From Thysanoteuthis rhombus (lineage: Eukaryota; Mollusca; Cephalopoda; Oegopsida; Thysanoteuthidae), in NCBI GenBank assembly GCA_963457665.1, contig OY735207.1, positions 58,904,613-58,968,612 of the forward strand: a stretch of DNA of 64,000 nt, read 5' to 3'. Both the position numbers and the translations under genes were made by a program. The notes below the pieces were generated by a model, which saw nothing but the letters and a program-made list of their open reading frames with translations, was not told where the DNA came from and searched no databases. Of this stretch, positions 36,230 through 48,994 are shown piece by piece. Each line of letters opens with the position of its first letter. Positions within the stretch are counted from its first letter, which is position 1.

Positions 36230-36560
36230 TGTATGTATCTAATGGCCTGAAAAAATTTGATAGTAAGTCGTAAATTTAATTTGGAGCTATAACTTCTTCC
36301 AATCTTTTTCGATGAAGTGTTACTAGATTGGAATAAACATTTGCAGGGGTATTTTATCTTCAGTTCTCTGATTTGTTGGTTCTTTTGTTCTTAAACATTA
36401 CTTTTCAATTTATTCCATGAGTCTTCAATCGGAATCATGCCAGGAGTAAAGTAATAGCAAAACTGTTTTTCTTTAAGATATTTAAGGACTGATTGAGAAG
36501 TATGTTTCAAGAAGGACGCAACAAAGCCCGGTAGAAAAAGCTGATGTACAAGGTCCTTTG
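36230..36560 (-). mobile_element. Tc1-like transposase relic, C-terminal part
   Basis: On the minus strand, KHTSQSVLKYLKEKQ is followed by TPGMIPIEDSWNKLKSNV, matching the Tc1 pattern DNDPKHTS...SPDLNPIEHLWNKLK. The third catalytic residue (E in the IE.LW segment) falls at IED. The second Asp region (QQDNDPKHT) has become VASFLKHT. Further down, DNA continues with the tail of the protein in other frames. It adjoins, or is inserted beside, the pogo relic at 36560. Confidence 0.75.
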
Positions 36561-37040
36561 GATTGATTTGGACGTCCCGTTGTTCTTCCTTTGATTGTAG
36601 TGGGCTCTTTGTTGGTTGATGGGACTGGATCATATTTGATATCAGAGCATAGAGAATCTGCCTCAAAAAACACAGTATCATCTATAAGGCTGGTCTGCTC
36701 TTCTGAACCCAGAAAAGTTTTAGATGGTGCCATCACCTTTTAATGGATTATACAAACACGATGGGTAATCCTATGTATAGCATCCAGTTGTTCATGGCCA
36801 GATTGTAAGAAGTCTTGAAGGGTTTAAAAACTGACACATCATGAGGTTGTGTTATGTTTCTGCTGTGAGATGGCAGGGTCAAAATTGTCACCTCGTTTTC
36901 CTCGGTTATGTCAATAACACATCCTGACATCTGGCTTGCGAAGATGTCAAGAATGAGCAATGAACGGCACTTCTCTCAACTGCGGGTGTAATGAATGAAA
37001 CAGTGAATGTCCTCAATAAACAGATTCGAAATTCACCCGC
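36560..37040 (-). mobile_element. Pogo/Tigger-type (DDE_1) transposase relic
   Basis: The minus strand reads LLILDIFASQMSGCVID, then NEVTILTLPSHSRNITQP and HDVSVFKPFKTSYN. This is the DDE_1 core of pogo-like transposases, in which LLILDGHxSH holds the second Asp and LPPHTTHxxQPLDVxVF precedes the third. Here the D of LILD is kept. An upstream FIEDIHCFIHYTR segment leads into it, and downstream a FEADSLCSD segment resembles the usual C-terminal part. N-terminal DNA-binding domains are missing. At least three frame interruptions. Confidence 0.75.
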
Positions 37041-37518
37041 CCCGTCTCATTATGCCCTGCAACGTCTTCATACAAATATCATTGCAGCATATTTCAATGC
37101 ATGCCAGCGACAGCGATATTCTATTATGCCTTGGCGCAGTATCCTATAGCCCTAAATTGCAAATCAACTTTTTCTATCAATGTCATCTGCTTGAATGTAC
37201 GTGGGGTTCACCACTTAAGAGGAAAATCATATTTGCAGCGAAACAAATGATCGCACTATTAGGATTTTACCTTTCACTATGTTCTCAACCACATTTGTGA
37301 AAGAAATGAAAATTGGATTGTCTCACTGTACCTCAAATCTCACACTTCAAAATATCCAGCAATAAACAGTTGTCTCCTTTTTTTCCTCATATTATTTATC
37401 TCAGAAGAAGTCCAGGGAGTGGACGAAACGTCAGGAAATATATTTCAATAATTCAAACAATACTTCCAATATTGTCATTTTTCATACGTCAGATTAACCA
37501 TAATTCACGCCAATATTC

Positions 37519-37520
<2 letters not shown>
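37041..37520. other. No gene; possible retroelement 3' remnant
   Basis: GTCCAGGGAGTGGACGAAACGTC at 37409-37431 is an inverted-repeat-like phrase of a kind seen near 3' ends of some retroelements. No protein relic. Confidence 0.35.

Positions 37521-37582
<62 letters not shown>
37521..37582. repeat. (AT)n microsatellite
   Basis: About 31 AT units. Confidence 0.97.
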
Positions 37583-37589
<7 letters not shown>

Positions 37590-37762
37590 ATGTACGTAGG
37601 AAACCATATATATTTCAAAATTTCTTTATTGGAAAGTGAACGAAACTAGTGGTTAGCATTTACAATGAGTTTAGTGTCCTATTTGCAATTATAATTGTCT
37701 CTGTTTCATCCAGATGACAGAAAAGAATTATAACACAAATTGGAAACTAAACACATTGTAAA

Positions 37763-37767
<5 letters not shown>

Positions 37768-37849
<82 letters not shown>
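37768..37849. repeat. (AT)n microsatellite
   Basis: About 41 AT units. Confidence 0.97.
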
Positions 37850-37850
<1 letters not shown>

Positions 37851-38051
37851 CGAAGCAACAATCTTTCATTTAAACAAGCATTGTTGAGAATAACACACAA
37901 AACCCGTCTATTTGGGGAAAAAAACTCTTATCAATAAAAAGTTTGCAGATCTTGAATCACAAACGTTAAAACGTTTTGTTTTTTCTACCAAATTTGATGA
38001 CATCAATAAAAGGTTTGTTTGCAAACTTGAGAGATCAACCAAAAAATGAAA

Positions 38052-38116
38052 TATATACATATATGTGTTTGTGTATGTACGCACGTGTGCGTGTGTGTTT
38101 ATATATATGTTTGTGC

Positions 38117-38152
<36 letters not shown>

Positions 38153-38165
38153 GCATGTGTGTGTG
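38052..38165. repeat. Mixed (AT)n/(GT)n microsatellite
   Basis: AT, GT and GCGT steps, with an AT run at 38122-38150. Confidence 0.92.
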
Positions 38166-38169
38166 TAGT

Positions 38170-40010
38170 ACTCATAAGCATTCAACAGAAACATTATGTT
38201 TTGAGAACCAAATTTTATTGCAATCAACACAAGACATGCAGCTAATCATGTTTTGTGATTCTGAATAAATTTTCCTTTCTGATAAAATTGAATGAAAACT
38301 ATAAAATTTTTTATCTTCACAAGATCTTGTTTAGAATCGATCAAGAACTTATATTGCTATTCAGAAGAGACTGCCAAACTAATAAGTCAATTTGGATCTC
38401 CCAACTCAAAAATCCTTAATGGCTCTTAGAGGATTAGGAAATAAGAACACGTCCTGTACTTGCCCAATTACTGAGGAGCAGTACCTTATAGAATATACTA
38501 CCCATAAGTATCGGAACTAATAAACCATATTTCCTTGTATCTCAATGATATTTTTAGAAAGATATCATGGAAAAATACGACACAAGATTGAAATTGTCCT
38601 ACAAGGAAAGTGCTAGTATATCTGAACTTACGCTATCGCATTCATTCCTAATTGTTCCTTTTGCCACAACAGCGTTTATCCAGAACCTAACTTCCGTTTC
38701 ACATTGACCAAAAATCACTATGAAAATTCTAATTAATCCCATATTTAAGCAAAATATTTGAGCGAGTGACACGATTTGTACTTTTTTTCACATCATTTTT
38801 CGCCCAATCAATTCACTATTCTTTCGTATCGTATTATCTGTACTCACACTGATATTTCTTTTAAAATAAAATTCATATCAATAATTGATTTGGGATCTTT
38901 TCCAAACTGTTCCGTAATCATTTTCTTACTCACAACATGAGATCATAATGTTAGTACTGCATAAACCTGAAAGGAAAAGGTTTGGGCGCTTTGGGTAAAC
39001 ATCTTATTCACGGGGCATGTGCAAAAGTTCATAACGCCGTTTTTTTGTAAACTACACACTGAATACACACCTGGGAAGAATTTTTTTGCTGGAAATGTTC
39101 GTCCACATGCCTAAATCTCTCGAATGGTGGATGAGGTAGAAGTTTGACTTAAACGAGTTCAGTTCCCGTAGGTTCGATTAAATTGGCGAAAATATCCGAA
39201 AGGTCATTGGTTACATACATTTGCACATTGGTTATATACATTTGTACGTTCTTTTTACATCAAAACAAACATGGAGTCTTCGGAGAAAGAGTGTTGGTAT
39301 GCTCAACCGGACCTGAAATCAGAATGATACTGTTTTCAAATAGCCGTACTTTGTGAGTACATAGCCTTCTCAGGATGATGCCAACACTTGAATGGATTGG
39401 TGTTAGTTTTCAAGCTTGAACGGTATTTCAAGACACTTTTGATAACCTGAGTAGCTGAAAAGGTCAGGATGAATTCACCATATAAATATTTTTTATCTCT
39501 TGATAGAAGGTTACTAAATGTATGACGTAGATTGAAAGTCCATATCTTTGAATCTTGTAACTGCTGTGGAACTCTATAGGATGGGGGGTCGTGGAATGAA
39601 TTAAAGAAAAATCAGAATAAAGAATGAAAAGTGCAAGCAAAATATTTTTGTTTAAGAATGGGAAGGGTAATACATGGACATAGACGAAAGGCAGCCCAAG
39701 TGACTGGAAAAATAGATTGGGTTATCAAATTTAAATGGATTACCCAATCCAAGCTCAAGGGGATTTGATATAGTTGTTGTAAAGAAGAAAAAACCTTTTA
39801 GTTCATGGAAACATTCTGATTGTAAAAATAATTTTTGTCCTAATTTCCCATAATTTCCACTGCAATAACTACGAACATCAATCCCAAAGTTTTGTTTTGT
39901 CTTATTGATGGAAAATCATTCACGGCGGTATTCAATGGTCCAAGTAGTTTCAGGAGACTTTTAGACTTCAATAGCAACCATATAACGTCATCTGAAGGCG
40001 AAAAAAAGGG
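38170..40010. other. No feature recognised
   Basis: A 1.8 kb non-coding stretch. I see no tRNA-like boxes, microsatellites or protein relics. The minus-strand frame at 39840-40139 is antisense to the mariner piece in its upper part and has no motif. Confidence 0.45.
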
Positions 40011-40014
40011 TTTA

Positions 40015-40330
40015 AAATTGGAAGAATAAGTTCCAAATGGATCAGCATGAAAAAAAAAACTCATGTCAATGAAAAACCTCACACCTCTCAGCTGACTGTG
40101 TGTGAGCTTATAGGATTTGGGTATAAAGTATTGCAGCAACCATCATATCAATCTGACATTTCTCCTACGGATTACTGTCTTTCCAAACATTTCAAACTTC
40201 ATATCAATAAGATGAAGGTCTAATAATAGGAGAACCATAATTCATGCTTTTACTGATTTTCGGACCGATAAACCTAAGGAATTTTGTAAAGACGAGATTT
40301 TATCATCAGAGGAATCTTGATGGAAGGTTA
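40015..40330 (+). mobile_element. Mariner relic, C-terminal part
   Basis: The plus strand, with one frame change, reads NEKPHTSQLTV, then GYKVLQQPSYQSDISPTDYC and KHFKLHINK. This is the mariner segment DNARPH...LPHPPYSPDLSPTDYHFFKHL, including the third catalytic Asp (PTDY). A KPKEFCKDEI segment and a WKVIVQN end follow near 40270-40335, matching the usual mariner C-terminus. It lacks the internal deletion region seen in the copies at 35160 and 57825, so subfamily identity is unclear. Confidence 0.75.
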
Positions 40331-40334
40331 TTGT

Positions 40335-40955
40335 TCAAAATTGATAATGTTTTCGTACAGCATATGTTGTTTTTTTTTTCTGTTGTTTTACATCGATGTT
40401 CGTCTTACTAATAAAGAAAACTACATTCAATACGTAATAATCTAATAGAATTAAATCATTGTGTTGGGTATTACAGTGATACGTGTACAATCTTAGCAAT
40501 GGAGTAAGGAGCGTGAAAGGATTTGACAAATCAATTTTGATGCTGAGTGTATTAAAAGATATTTTGTAATATACCTGATGCTTTTTCGCATTCACTGTAT
40601 GATGCAATAATGTAAAATGTCAGAAAGTATTTGGCAAAAATGATATTGGGTAGCTTTTAGATTATTCATGGAGTGTGTTCCACGGGACGCAATTGGCTTC
40701 GTATTGTGACATGTGTGTCTGTCTTTTACACTGTATCCTGGAATTGAGTTCTTTCAGGAAATGGCACAATGCAAATAACCGCTGCACACCAAGAGGAGAC
40801 AATGGAGAAAATATATGACGGGAACAAAAATCTAAACAATAAGCAAAACCAAAGCCAGAGTCCTGAAGAAAGGTACCAGTCTATCAAATATCCGTCTGTT
40901 GTAGTTCAAGGCAATCACGATAAATGACAAAAAACTGCGCATGCGTACTGGTTTC
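40335..40955. other. No feature recognised
   Basis: Non-coding DNA downstream of the mariner relic. Confidence 0.5.
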
Positions 40956-40959
40956 CGCC

Positions 40960-41150
40960 ACTACCCGAAAGTAAATCGTTCCTATAAAACCTTTTAATGG
41001 GTAGTGAGTGTTATTTCCTGATTGCTTATGTGTAAAAAAGAAAGAAAATAGCTATTATTCCCTTCAGACTTTGCTTTTATGACCAGGATAGTTAGGGTTT
41101 CCCCCTTACTTTATATCACTTTGGAAGTAAATAGATTTCAGAATATCCTG
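40960..41150 (+). repeat. Dispersed non-coding repeat, copy 1
   Basis: The segment gtgttatttcctgattgcttatgtgtaaaaaagaaagaaaatagctattattccc, then gactttgcttttatgaccaggata (about 41007-41090), matches 48799-48880 almost base for base with scattered changes. No coding capacity. Confidence 0.7.
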
Positions 41151-41154
41151 GTTG

Positions 41155-41990
41155 CAAAAGCGAATTTCCAAAGAAATGATCGAAATTTTCTACATTTTTT
41201 AAACATGATCAATCAGAAAATAACACTTATAATCCAGGAACAATAGAGAATTTTTTTAAATGAATAAAAGAAATGTACCTGGGATCATGTAAACGGTTAA
41301 TCATATAATGTTAGAGATTTTAAACAGTAACCTAAAGTATACAGAATGTGAATTAGTCCTTCCAACTTTGCTCTGGTGATCGGGACAGCGATATTTCGAA
41401 ATGTATAGTCATAAAAACTTGTTGGTATGAATTCCTGGTCTTGATCAGACTTGCAAAGATTACTAAGCTGACGTATGCAGGAGAAACCGGGGCTTCGTCA
41501 TAGACCATCATACTCCATTGGGGGTTGTCTTTTGAGGAGCTTGGCACCTTAGTTTACTTGCGTACTTTCCGAACATAAGCAATTTGAAAATATCACTCAC
41601 GAATCATGAACAAAAATTATATTGCACAGTGTTCTACTTTCAACTTGCGTGGAAAACCTGTACGCTGAAAGCCATTTTTGCTTCTCATCTTTTTCTGAAA
41701 AAATGGAAAACTGAACTAAAATGATATTTCTAATAGTGGGGAATACATGTATTCAACTTTAATCGACTATTACCGTACATCATAGTGTCCCATTCAATTA
41801 ACAATAGAGTATCAATCAGCACAATCGTTGATTGAAATTATCAAAGCAGTGTGCGTGCCCAACGTTATATGTATGGAAGGGACTCTACTTTAATGTGTGT
41901 GGAGCAGCCTCTCATAATGGTCATGTAAATGGATGTCCGTTCACTATACGAAATTATAGCTTCGAAGTATTTCATTTACTTTCCTTTGGT
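41155..41990. other. No feature recognised
   Basis: Non-coding AT-rich DNA. Confidence 0.5.
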
Positions 41991-41992
41991 GT

Positions 41993-42035
41993 GTTGCCAA
42001 TTTAGATATTTTATATCTAAATTTAGATCTATTGC
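41993..42035. repeat. Hairpin-containing dispersed repeat, second copy
   Basis: TTTAGATAT-ttt-ATATCTAAA at 42001-42021, flanked by tgccaa and tttagatctat. Same design as 20095-20150. Confidence 0.6.
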
Positions 42036-42589
42036 CGATTGGTATATTCTAAACCTTAAATTTAGTTCTATAATTTTAGATTAAGAATCTATATTCTGGA
42101 TTTTTCTTAAATATATTTTACTTCTTTCGAGAACTGCTGATCCAAACACGAGGCTACAATGCCTGGTTTGCTGACCAATATATATGACGCACACTCGAAC
42201 ACAGATTTATCAATCATTGTTAGATATACATGTATCCCCCGCTTTCCGAATAATTGCTTCACGCTATTCAACTTTCAGCATTCAGCGTTTGGTTTTCATA
42301 GAGCTGTTTAAGAAGCAATGTCCTGCCTCTTTTATTCTCTCCCATCCGAGTCTCCTTTAAGCCCCATAAGCAGATCCCTCTGACATACCATCATCACAAT
42401 TGGGGGGGGGGGTGCAGGGAGGATGAGACCGCTCCAAATTTTTCCGTACAAAAATTAATAGTATTTCCTTTTTTGCTCTTCGCCGTTTATAGATTTTCAT
42501 TAGGACGACTCACTTTCGAAGGGCAAAGGAATTCTGTACTTGTTTATTGAACAAAAGTATTTTTAAACGAAATAATGTTAGATATATAT

Positions 42590-42626
42590 GTACGTGTGTT
42601 TGTATATATAGAGAGAGGTTTCATCT

Positions 42627-42672
<46 letters not shown>

Positions 42673-42917
42673 GTTTTTGTAGTTATATATATACAAATAT
42701 ATGCCTATTTATATACATATGAGTGCATTATGATGAACATGTATTTATATGTATATGTGTGTGTGTGTGTGTGCGTGCGTATGTGTGCATATACGTGTAT
42801 ATAGTTATTTATTTGACAAAAATAATTCTTCAACTTATAGTTGCATCTTCTCATCAGTTTGCATATATATACATATATGTAGTTGGAAAAAGACTAACGT
42901 AAGAGTTTGATCTTTAA

Positions 42918-42955
<38 letters not shown>
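42590..42955. repeat. AT/GT microsatellite cluster
   Basis: Several AT runs (42630-42672, 42920-42954) and a GT run (42754-42772) with AT-rich linkers. A G10 run lies just upstream at 42402. Confidence 0.9.
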
Positions 42956-42959
<4 letters not shown>

Positions 42960-42961
<2 letters not shown>

Positions 42962-45900
42962 CAACTTTTCCACAAACAATCTTTGTATAATCTTTTTGAT
43001 TGCTTTTTACACTGATAATTTTTTCCCGCTAAACTCACTGTTTCACTTTTTGCTAATCAAAAAAAATGTACGAGTCAAAGGATGGACTTTTGTTTTTCTC
43101 GTGATAGACTTGGATTTTTTCATCTTTTTGAGAAAAAAAATCGTTTTTTATCTAGTTTTTCTTACTGTTGTTACCTTCCAAAGAATTGTGCACTTTACTA
43201 TTCTCAAAGTGAAATTTTGATTTATTATGCCAAACTCTTTGCAGAAAAATTTAGTCGATTATTGTTTTCTCTAAGGATTTCTTCTGCTAGATATTTTTTT
43301 TAAATTGTTTATCAGACGAAGTTTTCTTTGAATTTTTCTCAGATTCTCCAAATTTATCTACTGTTTTTGTTTGTGTCTGCAGTTAAGCCTTTTCTATCCG
43401 TCACACCCATAGGAATGCATTGTTTCATTCTGTACTGAGAGACATGTTTTTCTCAAACATCAACGAATTCCAACATAAATCATAACACGCAAGATTTTTT
43501 TTATCATGCATAAATCTAGATGCAGTTGCACTTCTCAGCCCCGAAGTTTCATAAAAGAATTCCAATTAGTGCAGGGTCCCAAATGTCAAAGAAATCTCCT
43601 AGTGAAACATTTATAGTTTGCAAGAGAAAAAAACATGAAATTTCTCAAAGATATCAAGGATAATCTAGATTTCAATTATAATCACGAGAATGTATACCTA
43701 GTATCTATGCGTTTATTTACAGACAGACAGATGGACAGATATTTGATGAATTATAATCAAATTATTCATTTATCTATTACAGTATTTATTTACATGTTTG
43801 TTTATTAGTATTTATACATTCCTGAAAGTAATTAGTACATCATACATTATTTATTTCAGGTACACTGTATCATGCAAATGGTGCTCAAACTTTATTATAT
43901 TGACTTATGCAGTACACATATAGTAAAAATGAAATGAATTAGACTAACATTTTGATAGTAAGAGAAGGAAATTGTAATAGTATTCTACTGATATACTAAC
44001 TCATTGTACATTTTCCTTCATCTGTCACTAAAAAGGCTGTGATCCTTAGAGATCTAGGGATAAAAGCACTAAATTGGCCAGTGTGTGGTGGAAGGGGAAC
44101 AGACATAATACTGGACACATTCAAGGCTGGAAAAACATGTTTATCTGATGGAAAGTTATGCAGAACACTTGGTTGATAGTTACGATACTCAGTTTGGAAA
44201 CCATTTGATCACATATTACTGGAATGTTTTTATAATTGTTTTCCCTTATATCAACGGATTAACAGCTCTGTCCAATTCAAACAACCTATCGAAAAGGCCA
44301 ACCTGCTTATACTACACTAGCTGAAAACCTGTCTAACCAGATAATTTCCAGCTTATTCCTGCGAAAAGCAGCATTGGGTCGGAGTAGTTACCGCTGTTGT
44401 CTGGGTATGGTTTTAAAATGACCACCTCCCCAACCCAAGGGGAAAAAATGCCATACTTTTTAAAACACTGGCGGTTACCAAGACTGTTGCTAAAACCAGT
44501 TAGTTGGATACTTTTTGGACACAAAAAAATAAAAATTCCTCGATTTTTTTTTCTATAATCGACTTAAATATGCGCTGAAATTAATAATGTTTTGAATTCG
44601 GTGATAGTTTTATTTTTTGTCGCTCGGGTGTGTGGTTATAACAGTAAATACATAGATACATTCATAACAACTCTACGTAATCAGTTTTTTCGAAAGGTTA
44701 ATTTGCTTCCAATTGTGAGTCATTCGGCGTGTTCATTCTCAGGTTCAAAACACTCATCTTTATTCGTCTTAAGCAGCAAAGGGTATCTAAGTCAAGGGTT
44801 TATTGGTTTCTAAAAATGTATCAAATAAAGGGAGCATTGTAGGAAAATAAAACTTTCAAGGCCTAGAGAAGCAGCATGATATTTGGCATACAGTCTGCCC
44901 GGATGATTGATTTACGTCGGTTTGAAATTTGCCAATATTTTTTCTTCTTCTTAATTCAGGTTGGGTTTCATTAATTAAGTTATTATTTATCTATCTCGCA
45001 AATCAAAACAAAAAATATTTATATCATATTTATCAGTAAAAACTTATAATAATATAACTTGGATAATGGATTTTTGGCGCTGATATCATTTTTGCCTTCC
45101 CCAGTTGGAACCCATCACCGACGTAATATTGAAGCAGTCTGTAACTAATTTTGCTTTAATACTTGTTTTTCTTCAAACGTGACCAATTTTTATGGCAACT
45201 TTGTTTTTATTTCAATTCAAAACATTTCATCAGTGAGTTGACTGCATTGTATTAGTGTTCGCTTCGCTGAGTAAGAGCTAATTCTGAAGTGGTCGCAGAC
45301 TCTCCAAAAATTTCCAGTCGCTGCGTTGCAAGTAATGCAAACGATTGCAGATGTTTCCTGTAACGGAGATTCTGTCTACTGTTTAGCCGTTAATTTAAAA
45401 GGTTGATACACTGCTTTCTCAGCGTCGGCTTTCTTCAGAGGATAAAGATGGCAAAAGAACCAGTGCCTGTTTTTCGTTGTGGCCCCAACTTTGACTCCTT
45501 CCTAGGGGTCACATTTTTATTCTGGTGTTGTCAGCATATACAACTTATTACTATCAAAATCTTCCCTGAGACAAAAACAATTTAATTCGTTCAACATTAC
45601 AGTTAATGCAATAACTTCTCTTTTTTTCATGAATTTCCATTTCTCGTTCACTCGATGTTAAAAACGACGTATCCAAATTGTGCGCTGTTTGTAACATAGA
45701 AGAAACGAGTGTCTGGAATTTTACAATGTATAATCGGGATCACTTTCCTTATATTGAGCCATTTTTCAAGACAAAATGAACACGTATTACGAATTTGATC
45801 CAAACAATCGACTGCTATTCGGTGTAACAGAAAAAGGTCACCTTTCGAAACTAGTCAAAATTGGGTTCAATAAAGGTAACAAGCACCAAAGGAAGCAATA

Positions 45901-46265
45901 AAAGTTGTTAGTGCCTTTCAAACTCGAAAGCACTCTGAGAGTGTAATGTCATAATGCCGAAATTCATCAATTCAATTTTTGAGTATGCAGTTAGTATCAT
46001 AAGGTAGAGTTTTTGTCTCCATCATCCTAAGATCTTGAATCATGAAAACGGCTCTGTGAAGAACAAATGTGATCTATCAAAAGAACTGCGAACAGTTCTT
46101 ACATAACATTAAGGTATTAGGCAAACAAGACCCATCGACGGAAGAAGAGAACAGGTGCCTTCATGCTGAGGACAAGCCAAGTGGAAAACTACTTTTGCAT
46201 AAATTGCAGATCGCGCTGATGAAGGTGAAGGAAGAAATGCTTCACAACAGACAACACATCGATCT
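42960..46265. other. No gene recognised
   Basis: A 3.3 kb stretch without simple repeats. Short frames on both strands (such as 42996-43220, 44333-44524, 45403-45585, 46069-46299) have no motif I recognise. The stretch 46069-46265 lies directly 5' of a Tc1 relic and may include its degraded N-terminal part. Confidence 0.45.
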
Positions 46266-46269
46266 CCGT

Positions 46270-46715
46270 TGTATATGGAGCTGGGTGGTCACAGGCTAGT
46301 TAGAATACACTTAGTAACCAATTTCTATTACCGCAAGTGTTTCCGATGGGAACATGACCGTCGGAACTTAACCTCAATAGAAGAATGTGTTTAGGATGTT
46401 GCTTGATCCTGGTCTGATGAATCTCGCTTTCTCCGGAACAAGGTGAATGGTAGGTTATGTGTGTCGTTATTCATTGGAAATGATAGGAACAAAACGAACT
46501 GATGGATGCAGAGTGATGTATAGGGCAACGTTCCGTTGCCAATGACAACGGGTCCTACCAACGGGACAATGCGTGAGTTCTATGATGATGATTTTGAAAT
46601 CATGCAAAAGACTTAAATGTGTGGCCCTGGCAATCAAACTACCCAGAATTCAATCCCATTGAGCACTTATGAGATGTGTTTAGATGTCTCGTAGAGCTAT
46701 TGCTTTTTGGTAAGA
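46270..46715 (+). mobile_element. Tc1-like transposase relic, catalytic core to third acidic residue
   Basis: The plus strand reads, with stops, a SWSDESRFLRNKVNGRLCV segment (first catalytic Asp in SDESRF, about 46410-46455), then TGPTNGTMREFYDDDFEIM (about 46550-46605) and, in the next frame, a NYPEFNPIEHL segment (about 46635-46670), matching SPDLNPIEHLWD with the catalytic Glu. The QQDNARPHT segment between them is not readable. Stops occur at several points. This is a different Tc1 copy from the ones at 16280 and 36230. Confidence 0.8.
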
Positions 46716-46719
46716 TCTT

Positions 46720-47680
46720 ACAGTAATATAGAGGATCAGTTCGTCATTAAAAATGTGGTCATAATCTTTTAATTAATCAGTATATTTATATATAATAAAT
46801 CAATAAGATGATACAATAATGAGATGCACCATAAAATTACATATAAACTATATGTATATGTATAAAACTTATCATTGATTAAAAGTATTGCTCATCGGTA
46901 TTTGAGCAAACACAAAATCTGTTTTTTATTCCCTAAGATTGCAAGGGCCGTCATAGATTTTGAGCAAGGGGTCGGAATTAACTTGATAGTTAGGTAACTC
47001 ATTCATGTAGCAATGTGAGCTTACTTTTGTAATCTACTCGGGCAATTTAAATAAATATTTTTGAAGGATAGAAACAAAAACTTTCTCTTATTTCATTTGA
47101 CAATTTACACTATTTTATTAAAAACAGGACATTTTCAAGAAATTCCGTATTCAAAACCACTAAAAATGACTAGATGCATGCCTTATGATGATGTTTGCGA
47201 AATATTTGTTTTTCTTGCCAGACGTTCCTGTTTCTGACTCTCTAACCTGAGCGATTAAAAACCAAATGGGTGTTTTAGTGGGACCAGTATAATTCACTTA
47301 GTCATAAAAGCAAGAAACTTGGTACAGACAAAGCTTGAAGCAATACTTAACAATCTAAATGTAGGTACCATCGAACAACGAACTGTATGACCTTCAAACA
47401 TTGTGTACATTTCCATTACATCAATACCCACATTTTATCCAATATTGTTACCTTGATAAGCAGTTCTGATGCATACAAATCACATATCAATCTAACGATC
47501 TTGAGATAGCAAAGCAAAGGAGTAACTTTGACAATGACCTTTTTTTGATGACCTTGAGTTTTTTCTTTTCTTTTTTTTCTCTCAATCATCGACATCATCG
47601 TACGAAATACAGCATATTGAAACCGAGCCTCCATTATGAATAATATTCCACACAAATCACATTCAAACGCTTCTACAGAC
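46720..47680. other. No feature recognised
   Basis: AT-rich non-coding DNA. Confidence 0.5.
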
Positions 47681-47684
47681 TGCT

Positions 47685-48320
47685 GTTAATAGAGTGTCGG
47701 AAATAATAACACAACGATCTAAATTGAAGACGCAAAAACTGGAGACAGTAGACCAAACGAATCTCCATGAAACCCTCAAAAGAAGAAGAAGAGATCAAAT
47801 GAACGAGTCACTCTACGGTGGCAAGCCTTCGGAAGAGCAAGCTCGACCTTCAAAAACGAAAAGATCCCATTAATCCTAAAAGAAGGGTACACATCCAATG
47901 CATCCTCCCGTTAGTCGCTTATGTAGCTAAAACATGGAACCTGCCAACTAAGAACAAAGCAATGAACACATGAAAGAATCATGCTCAACCTCACACAGAG
48001 ATATTACTAGACAGCACAGTATATCCGGGAGAAAACAGGAGTCCGAGACATCATAGGATCCACTGCAAATTCAAATGGCAGTGGGCTGGCCATGTTGCAA
48101 GAATGGCAGACAACCGATTGACATCACGACTCACAACATGGATCCTCAGAGATCACATGTGCAACCCAGGCCGGCAAAATACTAGATGGAGAGAAGAACT
48201 TGATAAGTTCAGATATTACTGGCCCCACGACGCCCATGATAGAGAGCTGTGGCAAATCCTAGTGAAGGTCTATGTCCAACGACGGACGATAAAAGACTGA
48301 TGAGGATGATGAAAGTTTGG
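47685..48320 (+). mobile_element. RTE-clade LINE, 3' third with tail (best-preserved 3' end)
   Basis: The plus strand starts at the EIKRRI-like segment (about 47765-47790) and runs through the ILKEGYTSNASSR region (equivalent to VYNQC). It continues with AKTWNLPTKNK (ETW.LT), the WQWAGHVARMADNRLTSRL segment (about 48075-48125), NTRWREELDKFRYY and HDRELWQIL, and ends in YVQRRTIKD with a stop at 48298. A GATGAGGATGATGAAAG tail follows, characteristic of RTE elements. The last 66 codons are open; frames further upstream are broken by indels. 5' truncated. Confidence 0.85.
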
Positions 48321-48469
48321 CAAATTCAGGTTCTGAGAATGGAAGGCAGATAGATACTCAATAGAATCAGCACATTCTTCTCTTTTAGTCCCTTTTTTTC
48401 TTGTCGTCTTCCCTTATCTTTCTCTTTCCTCATTAATTTCTTCGTCTCCTGCCCACAAAAAAAACATCT

Positions 48470-48770
48470 CTCGAAAACCTGGTGCAGGCGCCTCCAGTCC
48501 TAATTGATGACGTCATTGGCAACAAGACAACAATAATTCACACTGTGTTCGCGCAGTGCACCACATCAGCAGACACGACTACCGACATTTTTTTTTTCTT
48601 CACTGAAATCCGAAATCTCTCCATGAAATCGCTTATTAAATATATGCTACTACTTGTATGCCAGCAACATGCTCTATTTGAGAAAAATCAATATATAACA
48701 CTCGAACAGCTGACGGTCTGGCTATACCTGGAAGCGCCGAGGTGTCGCTTTCAATACTTATTATCCGGTG
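48470..48770. other. Unassigned, possible extension of the dispersed repeat
   Basis: Balanced-GC segment (gatgacgtcattggcaacaag near 48507 and cagctgacggtctggctata near 48708). May belong with the repeat copy that follows. Confidence 0.35.
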
Positions 48771-48774
48771 CGAT

Positions 48775-48895
48775 TTTTTTTAGTCCTTGGAAATAAGTGT
48801 AATTTTCTGATTGATTACGTCTGAAAAGTATAGAAAATGCCAATTGTTTATTCCGAACTTTGCTTTTGTGACCATGACACAAATAATCTGGAATC
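48775..48895 (+). repeat. Dispersed non-coding repeat, copy 2
   Basis: Gtgtaattttctgattgattacgtctgaaaagtatagaaaat, then cgaactttgcttttgtgaccatgacac, matches copy 1 at 40960-41150. Confidence 0.7.
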
Positions 48896-48994
48896 TACTT
48901 GATTTCATTGATCACCTCATTCATCAATTCAATAGTTGATCCATCTTTTTCCTACTGAATGGATAACCAGACGATTTTTTCCTTTTTGATATTT

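Noticed and set aside
39840..40139. Minus-strand 99-codon protein
   Set aside because: No motif, and its upper part is antisense to a mariner transposase relic.
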